Source of the DNA: Nostocoides sp.
Lineage (GTDB): Bacteria; Actinomycetota; Actinomycetes; Actinomycetales; Dermatophilaceae
Assembly: GCA_016716625.1 (NCBI GenBank)
Contig: JADJVJ010000006.1
Location: 310,001-374,000 of the forward strand
DNA length: 64,000 nucleotides
Reading direction: 5' to 3'
Part shown: one piece after another, positions 44,767 through 53,977 of the stretch
Layout: the number at the start of each line of letters is the position of its first letter
Position numbering within the stretch: the first letter of the stretch is position 1
Translations under genes and position numbers: made by a program
Notes under the pieces: generated by a model
Seen by the model: only the letters and a program-made list of their open reading frames with translations
Databases searched by the model: none
Told to the model about the DNA's origin: nothing

Positions 44767-46575
44767 CTAGTCGGCCACCTCCGCAGCCTCAAGCCACTGC
44801 ACCTCAAGGTCCTCGCGCTCGGCGATCAGTGCGCGCAGGTCTCTATCCAGGCCAAGCACCGCCTGGTGGTCCGCGGCGGCGGCCGCCATCGCCTCATGCA
44901 GCCGGGCCTCGCGCTCGGCGAGCCAGCTCAACTGGCGCTCGACCCGAGCCAGGGTCTTGCGCGCCTCGCGTTGGGCGACGGCGTCGGCCACCGGCGCGGC
45001 CTGGCCGCGCCCGGCCGCTGTCGCCATCGGTGCGGCCAACTCGGCGGCCACCTGGGCGGACCGGATCCTCAGGTACTCCTCTACCCCACCGGGCAGGTCC
45101 CGCAGCCGGCCGTCGCCGAGCAGGGCGACCTCTCGGTCGCAGACCCGTTCCAGCAGGTAGCGGTCATGGGAGACCACGACGAGGGTTCCGGGCCAGCCGT
45201 CGAGGAGGTCCTCCAGGGAGGTCAGGGTCTCCAGGTCGAGGTCGTTCGTCGGCTCGTCGAGGAGCAGCACGTTCGGCTCGTCGAGGAGCAGCCGGGTGAG
45301 CTGAAGGCGGCGGCGCTCACCACCGGAGAGGTCGCCGACCCGGGTTTGCTGGCGCGGGCCGGTGAACCCCAGCCGTTGCGCCAGCTGCGAGGCCGAGAGT
45401 TCCTGGCGGCCCACCTTGACGCTGGTCCGGACTTCCTCGAGGGCCTCGATGACCCGTCGATCGCCGAGCGCGTCGAGTTCGCGGACCTCCTGGGTGAGCA
45501 GCCCCAGCCGTACCGTCGGACCCTCCTTGCGACGACCGGCCGGGAGCGGCACCAGCCCGGCGATAGCGCGCAGCAGGGTCGTCTTACCCGAACCGTTGAC
45601 CCCGACGATGCCAACCCGCTCCCCCGGCGCGAGCAGCCAGGTCACCCCGTCGAGGAGCACCCGTTCGCCGACCGTGAGCCGGACCTCGTGGAGGTCGACC
45701 ACGGTCTTGCCGAGGCGCGCGCTGGCGAACCGGGTGAGTTCGACACTGTCCCGCGGCGGCGGCTCGTCGGCGATGAGGGCGTTGGCCGCATCGATGCGGA
45801 AGCGCGGCTTGCTCGTTCGCGCGGGCGGCCCACGCCGCAGCCAGGCAAGTTCCTTGCGGAGCAGGTTGTCGCGGCGATCCGCGGTGACCGCGGCGACCCG
45901 TTGCCGTTCGGCCCGGGCCAGGACGAAGGCCGCGTACCCACCGTCATACACGTGAACGGCCCCGTCGGCGACCTCCCAGGTGCGCAGGGCGACGGCATCG
46001 AGGAACCACCGGTCGTGGGTGATGACGACGAGGGCTCGGTCCGGACGGGCGCCGCGGGCGGTGAGGTGGTCGGCGAGCCAGGCGACACCCTCGACATCAA
46101 GATGGTTGGTCGGCTCGTCGAGGAGCAGGATGCTCGGGTCGGCGATGAGCAGCCCGGCCAGCGCGACCCGTCGGCGTTCGCCCCCGGAGAGAGCGCCGAC
46201 GCGGGCATCGAGGCCGCCGACCCCGGCCGCGGCGAGCCCGCCGAGGAGCCCGGCGAGGATGTCGCGGACCCGAGGCACGGAGGCCCACTCGTGGTCGGCC
46301 AGGGTGCCGAGGACGGCCTCCCGCACGCTGGCCTCGGGGTCGAGCGGGTCATCCTGAGCGAGCACGCCCAGGGTGGTCCCGCGAGCACGAGTGACCCGAC
46401 CGGAGTCCGGTTCCTGGACGGAGGTGAGCACGTTGAGCAAGGAAGTCTTCCCGCCGCCGTTGCGTCCGACGATGCCGATCCGGTCGCCCTCATTGACACC
46501 GAGGGACACCTCGTCAAGTACCTGCGTCGTACCGAAGGTGAGGCTGGCGCGCTCGACCGAGATGAGGTTGGCCAC
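44767..46575 (-). CDS. ABC-F ATPase, Uup-like
   Basis: 602 residues, two ABC domains with no membrane part. Walker A GRNGGGKTS and GVNGSGKTT; signatures LSGGERRR twice; Walker B LLLDEPTNHLD and LLLDEPTNDLD; a C-terminal coiled coil (ARVERQLSWLAEREARLH) as in Uup. Such proteins act on the ribosome or on DNA-related processes. GTG at 46575 (VANLISVERAS) was preferred to an upstream start that overlaps ispE by 35 bp. Downstream of ispE. Confidence 0.9.
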   Translation of the reverse strand: MANLISVERASLTFGTTQVLDEVSLGVNEGDRIGIVGRNGGGKTSLLNVLTSVQEPDSGRVTRARGTTLGVLAQDDPLDPEASVREAVLGTLADHEWASVPRVRDILAGLLGGLAAAGVGGLDARVGALSGGERRRVALAGLLIADPSILLLDEPTNHLDVEGVAWLADHLTARGARPDRALVVITHDRWFLDAVALRTWEVADGAVHVYDGGYAAFVLARAERQRVAAVTADRRDNLLRKELAWLRRGPPARTSKPRFRIDAANALIADEPPPRDSVELTRFASARLGKTVVDLHEVRLTVGERVLLDGVTWLLAPGERVGIVGVNGSGKTTLLRAIAGLVPLPAGRRKEGPTVRLGLLTQEVRELDALGDRRVIEALEEVRTSVKVGRQELSASQLAQRLGFTGPRQQTRVGDLSGGERRRLQLTRLLLDEPNVLLLDEPTNDLDLETLTSLEDLLDGWPGTLVVVSHDRYLLERVCDREVALLGDGRLRDLPGGVEEYLRIRSAQVAAELAAPMATAAGRGQAAPVADAVAQREARKTLARVERQLSWLAEREARLHEAMAAAAADHQAVLGLDRDLRALIAEREDLEVQWLEAAEVAD

Positions 46576-46603
46576 GGTATGGGGTCCTGGCGTCAGGGTG
46601 GGG

Positions 46604-47542
46604 TCAGTCGACCCGGGTAGGGATGATGTGTGCGCCATGGGTCGGGCCGCTGGCCCGGCGGACGTCGGCGGTCATCCCGCTCGCGGTGAGGGCGACGGCC
46701 AGATCGATGCCCGCCTCCGGGGTGGCCACGAGGAAGGCGACAGTGGGCCCGGACCCGGACACCACCCCGCCGAGCGCCCCCTCGTCGAGCCCGGCGGCAA
46801 GGATCTCGCCCAAGGCCGGCCGGAGCGAGATGGCGGCTTCCTGAAGGTCGTTGCGAAGGGTTGCTGCCAGCGCGCGCGCATCACCGGCCCGCAAGGCACT
46901 CATGAGTTCGGGAGTCGGCCTGGGCTCAGGTACCGCGACCCCGGCACGCGCGCGCAGCCGGTCGCACTCGGCATACACGGCAGGGGTGGAGAGTCCTTCG
47001 TCGCTCAGGGCGAACACCCAGTGGAAGGTGCCCCGAGCCAAGGCCGAGGCCATCTGCTCGCCACGACCTGAGCCCATCGCGGTACCGCCGAGGATGAGGA
47101 AGGGCACATCCGAGCCCAGTTCGGCCGCAAGATCGATGAGCTCCTCCCGCTCGAACCCGGCGTCCCATAAGGCATCACACGCCACGAGCGCGGCCGCGGC
47201 ATCCGCCGAGCCGCCCGCCATACCACCGGCAACCGGGATGTTCTTGCGGATGGTGACGTGCACCGGCTCGGCGCTGCCGACATGAGTCCCGAGCAGCCGG
47301 GCTGCGCGCAGGGCAAGGTTGGTCTCGTCGGCGGGAACGCCGGCCGCGAGCGGACCGGTCACCGCGACACCCCAGTCGTCCGCGATCGCAACAGTCACGT
47401 CGTCATAGATCGCGACGGCCTGATAGATCGTGGAGAGCGAGTGGTACCCGTCCGCACGCACCGGTCCGACGTTGAGTTCGAGGTTGACTTTGGCCGGGAC
47501 GCGCACCGTTACGGGGGGCGGGTCTGCGTAGGCCGAGGTCAC
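46604..47542 (-). CDS. ispE: 4-diphosphocytidyl-2-C-methyl-D-erythritol kinase
   Basis: 312 residues, GHMP kinase. VRVPAKVNLELNVG at the start, the ATP-binding PVAGGMAGGSADAAAAL and the C-terminal VVSGSGPTVAFL. Fourth step of the MEP isoprenoid pathway. It lies downstream of rsmA in the common rsmA-ispE pair. GTG start after TAGGGT and GGAGGG. Confidence 0.96.
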   Translation of the reverse strand: MTSAYADPPPVTVRVPAKVNLELNVGPVRADGYHSLSTIYQAVAIYDDVTVAIADDWGVAVTGPLAAGVPADETNLALRAARLLGTHVGSAEPVHVTIRKNIPVAGGMAGGSADAAAALVACDALWDAGFEREELIDLAAELGSDVPFLILGGTAMGSGRGEQMASALARGTFHWVFALSDEGLSTPAVYAECDRLRARAGVAVPEPRPTPELMSALRAGDARALAATLRNDLQEAAISLRPALGEILAAGLDEGALGGVVSGSGPTVAFLVATPEAGIDLAVALTASGMTADVRRASGPTHGAHIIPTRVD

Positions 47543-47555
47543 CCCTCCACCCTAG

Positions 47556-48422
47556 TCACGCTGGGGCGGGCAGAGCATGTCGTGCGCTGGCGATCCGGGC
47601 GAACGCGGCGACGTCGAGTTGTTCGCCCCGGGCCTGCGGGCTCACCCCGGCCGCCCGCAGACACTCCTCGGCCCGGGCGGCACTCCCGGCCCACCCGGCC
47701 AAGGCGGCTCGCAGCGTTTTGCGGCGCTGGGCGAACGCCGCATCTACGCACGCAAAGACCTCCTCACGGGACGCCTGGGCGCTGGGCGGCTCCCGGCGGG
47801 TCAGCGCGACCAGACCGGAATCCACATTGGGCACCGGCCAGAACACCGACCGGGACACGGTCCCGGCGAGGCTGACCTGCGCATACCAGGCGGCCTTGAC
47901 CGAAGGCACGCCGTAGATCTTGGACCCGGGCTCGGCGGCCAGCCGTTCGGCGACCTCGAGCTGGACCATGACCAGGATGCGTTCGATGCTCGGGAACACT
48001 TCGAGGAACCTCAGCACCACCGGCACCGAGACGTTGTACGGCAGATTCGCGACAAGCGCGGTGGGCGCCGGCCCGGGCAGGCCCTGGACCGCGAGCGCGT
48101 CACCGGTGACCACGGTGAGCCGGGACGCGGCCTCGGGCGCGAGGTCGGCAACCGTGAGTGGGAGCCGCTGGGCGAGTCGGGGGTCGACCTCGACGGCGAC
48201 GACCGCGGCCACCTGCGGCAAGAGGGCGAGGGTGAGCGAGCCCAGCCCGGGACCCACCTCGACGACGGTGTCCTGCGGCCCAACCCCGGAAACCCGCACG
48301 ATCCGGCGCACCGTGTTGGCGTCGACGACGAAGTTCTGCCCCCACTGTTTGGTGGGGCGCAGGTCGAGTTCGGCCGCGAGTTCGCGGATCTGCGACGCGC
48401 CGAGCAGGCTGGCCTCGTGCAT
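47556..48422 (-). CDS. rsmA: 16S rRNA dimethyladenosine transferase
   Basis: 288 residues, also called KsgA. KQWGQNFVVDANTVRRIV, VVEVGPGLGSLTLALL and the catalytic NLPYNVSVPV are intact. It dimethylates two adjacent adenines near the 3' end of 16S rRNA. Placed between the Rpf gene and ispE, as in Mycobacterium and relatives. Confidence 0.96.
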   Translation of the reverse strand: MHEASLLGASQIRELAAELDLRPTKQWGQNFVVDANTVRRIVRVSGVGPQDTVVEVGPGLGSLTLALLPQVAAVVAVEVDPRLAQRLPLTVADLAPEAASRLTVVTGDALAVQGLPGPAPTALVANLPYNVSVPVVLRFLEVFPSIERILVMVQLEVAERLAAEPGSKIYGVPSVKAAWYAQVSLAGTVSRSVFWPVPNVDSGLVALTRREPPSAQASREEVFACVDAAFAQRRKTLRAALAGWAGSAARAEECLRAAGVSPQARGEQLDVAAFARIASARHALPAPA

Positions 48423-48438
48423 GACCTAGAACCCTAGT

Positions 48439-48478
48439 CGGCGCGGCAGGTCCCCGAGGTCGGGTACCTGCCGCGCCG
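48439..48478 (-). terminator. Hairpin terminator after the Rpf gene
   Basis: A 13-bp perfect outer stem (CGGCGCGGCAGGT with its complement) and an inner CCCGA/TCGGG stem, 20 bp beyond the Rpf stop. No U-tract. Confidence 0.7.
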
Positions 48479-48497
48479 TATGCCGGACGGGGTGCGG

Positions 48498-49616
48498 TCA
48501 GGCCGCGTGAGCGCAGCCCCAGGGCTGCAGGCCGCGCTGGGCGTACAGCCGGTTGGCGACGGTGATTTGCTCGGCGCGTGAGGCCAAGTCGGCCCGGGGC
48601 GCGAAGTCCGCGCCGCCGACACCCAGCCAGGTCGAGTAGGAGAACTGCAGGCCGCCGTAGTAGCCGTTGCCGGTGTTGATCGACCAGTTGCCACCGGACT
48701 CACACTGGGCAATCCGGTCCCACATGGCGGCGTTGGCGAGGTTGATCCCGGCGCCGGAGGTGTTACCAGCGCTCGGGCGGGGGTATGCCTTGGTGCCGAC
48801 CGCGAGTACCTGGTTCTTGGCCGCGGTGAGCGCGGTCGAGGACAGCACCGTGGTCTTGGAGAGCTTGCCGTCGACGAAGACCTGCTTTTCGACGACCTTC
48901 TTGGAGCCGGTGACACCCTTGGTGAGCACCTTGGACTGGCCGACATACATCGTGGAGTCGGAACGCTTCGTCGTGCCGAAGGGCACGGCGACGGTCTTGG
49001 TCACGGTCTTCTCGACGACCCGGGCGACGACGATCTTGGTCCCGGCGACAACCTTGGTCGTCAGCGCGGGTGCCACCGTGTCGAGCGGGCCGAGAGTGAT
49101 CCCTGCCTCGGCGAGCAGGGCGGCCACGGTGGGGGCGGCGGACTTCAGCGCACGGACCTTGCCGTCGGCGCGCAGGAAAACCGCGACCGGAACGGTCAGG
49201 GTGACCGAGAGGCCCTCGCGGCCGAGGGCCTGCGAGCGGGAGGCCGACAGCACGGCGCCGTCGGTGCGCAGCCCGATGTCCTGCAGGGCGTCCTCCAGGG
49301 TGGCGCCCGTGGTCCAGTACTCGGTGGCCTTGCCGTCGATGGTCACGGTGAGTTTCCGACCGAAACGGACCGCGATGTGGCTACCGTCCTCGACGCCGGT
49401 GGCGACGGAGGGGACCACGACATCATGCTCACCGACGGTGATGCCCTCGGCCTGCAGGATGTCGGCGACGGTGGAGCCGAACGCGGAGGCGGTCTTCGGG
49501 GCGCCGTCGACGGTGAGGGTGACGGACTTGTGGGCGGACGCGACGCCCACGGCACCGGCGGCGGTGATGAGACCGACGGCAGCGGTGGCGAGGACGCGGT
49601 TGGCGCGGAGAATCAA
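48498..49616 (-). CDS. Resuscitation-promoting factor (RpfB-like)
   Basis: 372 residues. TM/signal segment at ~5-25, three DUF348 (YabE-type) repeats to ~165 (TLTVDGAPKTASAFG, TVTIDGKATEYWTTG, PVAVFLRADGKVRAL), a G5 domain (~190-270) and the C-terminal Rpf lysozyme-like domain (MWDRIAQCESGGNWSINTG, YGGLQFSYSTWLG) with the catalytic Glu in CESGG. Cleaves peptidoglycan during growth or exit from dormancy. The best start is TTG 49616 (MILRANRVLATA), with GGAG five bases upstream; longer frames lack a signal peptide at the terminus. Upstream of rsmA, the conserved RpfB location. Confidence 0.92.
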   Translation of the reverse strand: MILRANRVLATAAVGLITAAGAVGVASAHKSVTLTVDGAPKTASAFGSTVADILQAEGITVGEHDVVVPSVATGVEDGSHIAVRFGRKLTVTIDGKATEYWTTGATLEDALQDIGLRTDGAVLSASRSQALGREGLSVTLTVPVAVFLRADGKVRALKSAAPTVAALLAEAGITLGPLDTVAPALTTKVVAGTKIVVARVVEKTVTKTVAVPFGTTKRSDSTMYVGQSKVLTKGVTGSKKVVEKQVFVDGKLSKTTVLSSTALTAAKNQVLAVGTKAYPRPSAGNTSGAGINLANAAMWDRIAQCESGGNWSINTGNGYYGGLQFSYSTWLGVGGADFAPRADLASRAEQITVANRLYAQRGLQPWGCAHAA

Positions 49617-49743
49617 AAGAACTCCAGGGTCAAAGTTTCCGGGCGACAGGGAGTGTGGCAGGACCCGGCTAGCCAAACCACCATGCCCGAGCGTTCCGGC
49701 GAAGGTCAAGTTTTGGTAACGGCCCCCGTCGCCAGCGCAGCGG

Positions 49744-50577
49744 TCACCAGGGGCCGTAGAGTCGCTGCGCCGTCGCCGAGGTGACCTCACAGAGTTCGGC
49801 CACGGACACCCCGAGCACCCCGGCCATGACCCGGACCGTCTGGGGCAGCAGCGCGGGTGAGTTGTCCTTCCCCCGCCAGGGGTGCGGCGCCAAGTACGGG
49901 GCATCGGTTTCGACCTGGACCTGCTCCAACGGCACCACAGCGAGGGCATTGCGCAGGTCGCGGGAGTTCTTGAAGGTCACCGTCCCACTGAAGGAGAGGA
50001 CGTAGCCGCGTGCGACGCACGCGCGGGCCATGGCCACGTCCCCGCTGAAGCAGTGCATGACGGTGTCTGGCGGCGCGTCCTCCTCGGCGAGGATCCGCAG
50101 CACATCCTCGTGCGCGTCGCGGTCGTGGACCTGGAGCGGCTTGCCGAGCCGACGGGCCAGAGCAATGTGCCAACGGAACGAGTCCTGTTGTGCAGCAACG
50201 CCATCAGGCCCGGTGCGGAAGTAGTCCAGGCCGCTCTCCCCGATGACGCGCACCCTGGGGTGGGTGGCCAGTTCGGCGATCTCGGCGTATGCCGCCTCCA
50301 GGCGCCCGGCCGCAGCGAGCCGGGGCGCCTCGTTGGGGTGCAGGGCCACTCCGGCGACGACACCGGCATACTCCTGGGCGGCCTGAACGGCAAACCGGGC
50401 GGAGGGCAGGTCGCAGCCGATCTGGACCACGCGGTGCACGCCGACCGCGGCGGCCGCGGCCAATGCCGGACCGAGGTCGCCGAGGGTGATGTCGCGGCCG
50501 TCCCGGGAGATGTCGAGGTGGGTGTGGTTGTCGACGACCGCGCGCGGCAGCGGCTCCGGGGGCGGGTGCGAACTCAC
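49744..50577 (-). CDS. tatD: TatD-family deoxyribonuclease
   Basis: 277 residues, metal-dependent TIM barrel. NHTHLDISRD, GESGLDYF, VHDRDAHEDVL, HCFSGDV and ETDAPYLAPHPWRGKDN carry the metal ligands. A 3'-5' exonuclease in the family. Co-transcribed with metG through a 4-bp overlap, upstream of the Rpf gene, as in other actinobacteria. Confidence 0.93.
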   Translation of the reverse strand: MSSHPPPEPLPRAVVDNHTHLDISRDGRDITLGDLGPALAAAAAVGVHRVVQIGCDLPSARFAVQAAQEYAGVVAGVALHPNEAPRLAAAGRLEAAYAEIAELATHPRVRVIGESGLDYFRTGPDGVAAQQDSFRWHIALARRLGKPLQVHDRDAHEDVLRILAEEDAPPDTVMHCFSGDVAMARACVARGYVLSFSGTVTFKNSRDLRNALAVVPLEQVQVETDAPYLAPHPWRGKDNSPALLPQTVRVMAGVLGVSVAELCEVTSATAQRLYGPW

Positions 50578-52376
50578 GAGCCCGGGACCCGCGCGAGCTC
50601 CTCGTCGACGATGCTCTCGTCGAGCTTGGTGAAGACCGGTGTGGCCTTCGTCACGGGGGTGCCGACCACGACGGGTCGCGACTCCCAGCGCGGCGTTGCC
50701 GAGTAGTCGCCGGTGATGACCGGATAGCGCCGGTGTGCGTCCGCCGCATCCAGCCCGCTCACCTCGAGCAGGTGCGGCATGGGGACGAACTCATCGGTCC
50801 CGCCGAGGGCGAGGTGGACCCGGTTCGCGGCATGCGGGAGGAACGGCGCGAGGATCGTGTTGAGGTCGCTCACGCACTGGATGAGGGTGTGCAGGATGGT
50901 CGCAAGCCGCTCCCGCTGGTCCTCCCCCTTGAGTTTGAACGGCTCGGTCCGCGAGACGTAGGCGTTGACCTCACCCACCGCGCGCATGGCCTCGGCGATG
51001 GCGGCCTTGATGCGCTGCCGGGCCAGCAGATCCCCGACGGTGTCGAACGCGGCGAGCACGACGGCGCGGACCTCCTCGTCCACCGGTTGCATCGGGCCCG
51101 GTGCGGGGATCTCGCCGAAACTCTTCGCGAGCATCGCGGCCGTGCGGGAGACCAGGTTGCCCCACCCTGCGACGAGTTCGGAGTTGTTGCGCTGGACGAA
51201 GTCACGCCAGGTGAAGTTGGCATCCTGGCTCTCCGGGCCGGCAGCACAGATGAAGTAGCGGATGCCGTCGGGCCCGTAGCGGTCGATGACGTCCCGGACA
51301 TAGATGACATAGCCGCGCGAGGTGGAGAACTGCTTGCCCTCCATCGTCAGGTACTCGCTGGAGACCACCTCGGTGGGCAGGTTGAGCACGCCATACACCC
51401 CGGGTTCGCCGCCGGCGGCGCCTGCTCCGGCATACCCGAGCAGCTCGGCCGGCCAGATCTGGGAGTGGAAGGTGATGTTGTCCTTCCCCATGAAGTAGTA
51501 GGACAGCGCCTCGCTGTTGTTCCACCAGTCACGCCAACGCTCGGGGTCGCCTTGGCGGCGGGCCCACTCGATGGACGCCGACAGGTAGCCGATCACGGCA
51601 TCAAACCAGACGTAGAGCCGCTTGGCGGGGTTGTCCCGCCAGCCCTCGAGCGGCACCGGGATGCCCCAGTCGATGTCGCGGGTCATCGCTCGGGGCTTGA
51701 TGTCGTCGAGGATGTTGCGACTGAAACGGATGACATTAGGTCGCCAGGTCCCCGAGGCGTCCCGACCCTCGAGCCACTGCCGCAGCGCGTCGGCGAGCGC
51801 GGGCAGGTCGAGGAAGAAGTGCCGAGTCTCCACAAAGCTCGGGCTCTCCCCGTTGATCTTGCTGCGGGGGTTGATGAGGTCCTCGGGCTCGAGCTGGTTG
51901 CCGCAGTTGTCGCACTGGTCTCCACGGGCCTCGCCGTAGTGACAGATCGGGCACTCGCCCTCGATGAACCGGTCCGGCAGGGTGCGCCCGGTCGAGGGGG
52001 AGATCGCCCCCTGCTGGGTCTGCTCGATCATGTAGCCGTTGAGCCAGTTCTGGCGGAAGAGCTCCTGGGCGACGGCGTAGTGGTTCGCAGTCGTGGTCCG
52101 GGTGTAGAGGTCGTAGGTGCAGCCGAGGTCGGTGAGCTCGTGGGCGATGATCGCGTGATTGCGGTCGGCGAACTCCTGCGGGGTGAGGCCCTCCCGTTCG
52201 GCCTGGACCAGGATCGGGGTGCCGTGCTCGTCGGAGCCGCTCACCATGAGGACCTCGTGCCCGGCCATCCGCATGTAGCGGCTGAAGACGTCCGAGGGCA
52301 CCGCGAACCCGGCCACGTGGCCGAGGTGACGCGGGCCGTTGGCATAGGGCCACGCGACCGAGGTGAGGACCTGCAT
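50574..52376 (-). CDS. metG: Methionyl-tRNA synthetase
   Basis: 600 residues, class I. HIGH-equivalent PYANGPRHLGHVAG, zinc-binding CPICHYGEARGDQCDNCG and KMSKS-equivalent KQFSTSRG are present, with an anticodon-binding helix bundle. No C-terminal tRNA-binding domain, the usual actinobacterial form. The ATG follows TAGGAT by seven bases (52384-52389), another likely leaderless start. Confidence 0.97.
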   Translation of the reverse strand: MQVLTSVAWPYANGPRHLGHVAGFAVPSDVFSRYMRMAGHEVLMVSGSDEHGTPILVQAEREGLTPQEFADRNHAIIAHELTDLGCTYDLYTRTTTANHYAVAQELFRQNWLNGYMIEQTQQGAISPSTGRTLPDRFIEGECPICHYGEARGDQCDNCGNQLEPEDLINPRSKINGESPSFVETRHFFLDLPALADALRQWLEGRDASGTWRPNVIRFSRNILDDIKPRAMTRDIDWGIPVPLEGWRDNPAKRLYVWFDAVIGYLSASIEWARRQGDPERWRDWWNNSEALSYYFMGKDNITFHSQIWPAELLGYAGAGAAGGEPGVYGVLNLPTEVVSSEYLTMEGKQFSTSRGYVIYVRDVIDRYGPDGIRYFICAAGPESQDANFTWRDFVQRNNSELVAGWGNLVSRTAAMLAKSFGEIPAPGPMQPVDEEVRAVVLAAFDTVGDLLARQRIKAAIAEAMRAVGEVNAYVSRTEPFKLKGEDQRERLATILHTLIQCVSDLNTILAPFLPHAANRVHLALGGTDEFVPMPHLLEVSGLDAADAHRRYPVITGDYSATPRWESRPVVVGTPVTKATPVFTKLDESIVDEELARVPGS

Positions 52377-52383
52377 GCCGAGA

Positions 52384-52389
52384 ATCCTA
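52384..52389 (-). promoter_or_regulatory. Candidate -10 box for leaderless metG-tatD mRNA
   Basis: On the minus strand TAGGAT, seven bases, then the metG ATG. No Shine-Dalgarno. Confidence 0.45.
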
Positions 52390-52469
52390 GGCCCGTTGGG
52401 ATTACCCTCAGACCCAATGAGTGTTGATGCAGGCGGCGCCGATTACTGTGGTCGGCCCCTACGAAAGGT

Positions 52470-53072
52470 ATGCCGGTGCTCGCAGCACTGACCGGGGCGG
52501 GGCTTTCAGCCGCCGCAGGCTTCAACGCCTACATCCCGTTCCTCATCGTCGCCGTCTTCGCGAGGTTCACGGACTACATCTCGCTGCCGGCGGAGTTCGC
52601 CTGGATCGAGTCGAACTGGGCCCTCGGTATCGGGGCCGTGCTGCTCGCGGCCGAGGTGGTCCTCGACAAGATCCCCGCCGTGGACACCCTCAACGACACG
52701 ATTCAGACCTTCATCCGGCCGAGTATGGGTGGGCTCATCTTCGCGGCCACGAACGCCGCCTCCGACCTGGAGAATTCCACGTTCATGCAGCAGAACCCGT
52801 GGATCGGGGTCGTGCTCGGCGTGATCGTCTCCGGACTGGTGCACACCGGGAAGATGGCCGCCCGGCCGGTGGTCAACGCCGGCACCCTGGGCGCCGGTGC
52901 CCCGGTGGTCTCCACCCTTGAGGACGGGGCCTCGGTGGGCCTCTCCCTCGTCGCGGTGCTTTTCCCGATCCTCGTCGTGCTTGCGCTCATCCTGCTCGCC
53001 TGGCTCATCATCTGGCTGTGGATCCGGGTACGCCGGTGGCGTGCCCAGCGCACGCCGCTCACCGTCGGCTGA
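52470..53072 (+). CDS. DUF4126 membrane protein
   Basis: 200 residues. Opening TGAGLSAAAGFNAYIPFLI is typical of the DUF4126 family. Predicted helices at ~5-28, 50-65, 105-125 and 160-185, with a basic C-terminus. Function unknown. GAAAGG lies almost directly against the ATG, so the start may not use it. Confidence 0.85.
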   Translation: MPVLAALTGAGLSAAAGFNAYIPFLIVAVFARFTDYISLPAEFAWIESNWALGIGAVLLAAEVVLDKIPAVDTLNDTIQTFIRPSMGGLIFAATNAASDLENSTFMQQNPWIGVVLGVIVSGLVHTGKMAARPVVNAGTLGAGAPVVSTLEDGASVGLSLVAVLFPILVVLALILLAWLIIWLWIRVRRWRAQRTPLTVG

Positions 53073-53107
53073 GCACGGGTCGGCGAGGGGGCCTACCCGA
53101 GCCTGTT

Positions 53108-53165
53108 GACGGAGATCGGTGAGTATGACGGAGAACGTTGTCCGCCATACTCACCGATCTCCGTC
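53108..53165. terminator. Long near-perfect hairpin between convergent genes
   Basis: Arms of 25 nt (53108-53132 and 53141-53165) pair with a single A-C mismatch around an 8-nt loop holding AACGTT. The arm contains GATCGGTGAGTATGACGGA. Lies between convergent DUF4126 and lipoprotein genes; no U-tract. Resembles the hairpin at 30337 in position, size and an ATCG...GTGAGT core. Confidence 0.65.
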
Positions 53166-53204
53166 GTGAAGGGTCGCCCGACGGACGAAAGCCGCCCGCG
53201 CGCC

Positions 53205-53954
53205 TCAGCGCGAGACGACGTCCTTCTTCGCCGGGGCGACAATCTTGGGGGCCTTGTTCCAGTTGGTGAAGACGAGGTCACCGGGGGTTGACTTCGGGCC
53301 GACGATCTTGAGCAACTCCCCCGAGCCGTCCGCTGCAATGAAGACCTGAGCGTCGCCGGCCTCGCCGATGACCCAGGCCGCGCGCCCCTTGACCTCGCCC
53401 CGGGTGACCGGGGACGTCAAGGACTCGAAGACCCCCATTTCCGGGGTGGCGAACATCTCCGTGAGCATCGCCCCAATCCGGAAGTCCCCGAAGCCCTGGG
53501 TCGATGCAGCGTCCATGGCAACCCACTTGCCCTTGAGCGCCTTGGCCGCAGCCGCATCGGCCTGCGAGGTCCAAAAGGCTGCGTCCCCCGTCATGTAGTA
53601 GGCCTTGGCCACGGTGACGATCGTCGCGGTGCCCTGACCGGCGCCGAAGTTGACGGTGAGCGTCTGCGGGTCGCCTGAGGTGGCCCCACTCACGGTCAAG
53701 GTCAGGGTGCTGCCAGCCTCCGGCACGGTTCCGGTCATCGTCGCCGAGGTTGCCTTGAGCGCTGCGGCCCGGGCGGCCGCATAAACCTCCTTGGCCGAGG
53801 GCGCCGTCGCGGACGAGCTCGCGGCCGTGCTCGCCGAACCCGTCCCCGAACCCCCCGGTGCGGGGCTCTCCAGGCCGGCACACCCGGTGAGCAACACTCC
53901 ACCGGCGAGGACAGCAAGGACAGCGAAACGGGCACGACGAGAGGGGCGGAGCAT
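53205..53954 (-). CDS. LppX/LprAFG-like lipoprotein
   Basis: 249 residues from ATG 53954 (MLRPSRRARFAVLAV). Lipobox LTGC (GVLLTGCAG) near residue 23, then a Ser/Thr/Ala linker and a domain that fits the LppX/LprAFG fold (MTGTVPEAGSTLTLTV, KAYYMTGDAAFW, KWVAMDAAST, GRAAWVIGEAGDAQVFI). Family members carry lipids or glycolipids toward the outer envelope. GTG 53963 is an alternative start; the ATG lies seven bases after a TAAAGT hexamer. Confidence 0.78.
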   Translation of the reverse strand: MLRPSRRARFAVLAVLAGGVLLTGCAGLESPAPGGSGTGSASTAASSSATAPSAKEVYAAARAAALKATSATMTGTVPEAGSTLTLTVSGATSGDPQTLTVNFGAGQGTATIVTVAKAYYMTGDAAFWTSQADAAAAKALKGKWVAMDAASTQGFGDFRIGAMLTEMFATPEMGVFESLTSPVTRGEVKGRAAWVIGEAGDAQVFIAADGSGELLKIVGPKSTPGDLVFTNWNKAPKIVAPAKKDVVSR

Positions 53955-53961
53955 GGGCTGC

Positions 53962-53971
53962 ACTTTACAGT
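53962..53971. promoter_or_regulatory. Overlapping divergent -10 boxes
   Basis: TACAGT (53966-53971) serves the plus strand, six bases before the protease GTG. TAAAGT (minus strand, 53962-53967) lies seven bases before the lipoprotein ATG. The two hexamers share two bases within the near-palindrome ACTTTACAGT, so the divergent promoters would compete. Confidence 0.5.
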
Positions 53972-53977
53972 GGCACC

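Noticed and set aside
49617..49743. c-di-AMP (ydaO-type) riboswitch before the Rpf gene
   Set aside because: Such riboswitches occur before some actinobacterial cell-wall hydrolase genes, but the 127-bp leader shows no convincing conserved core by eye.
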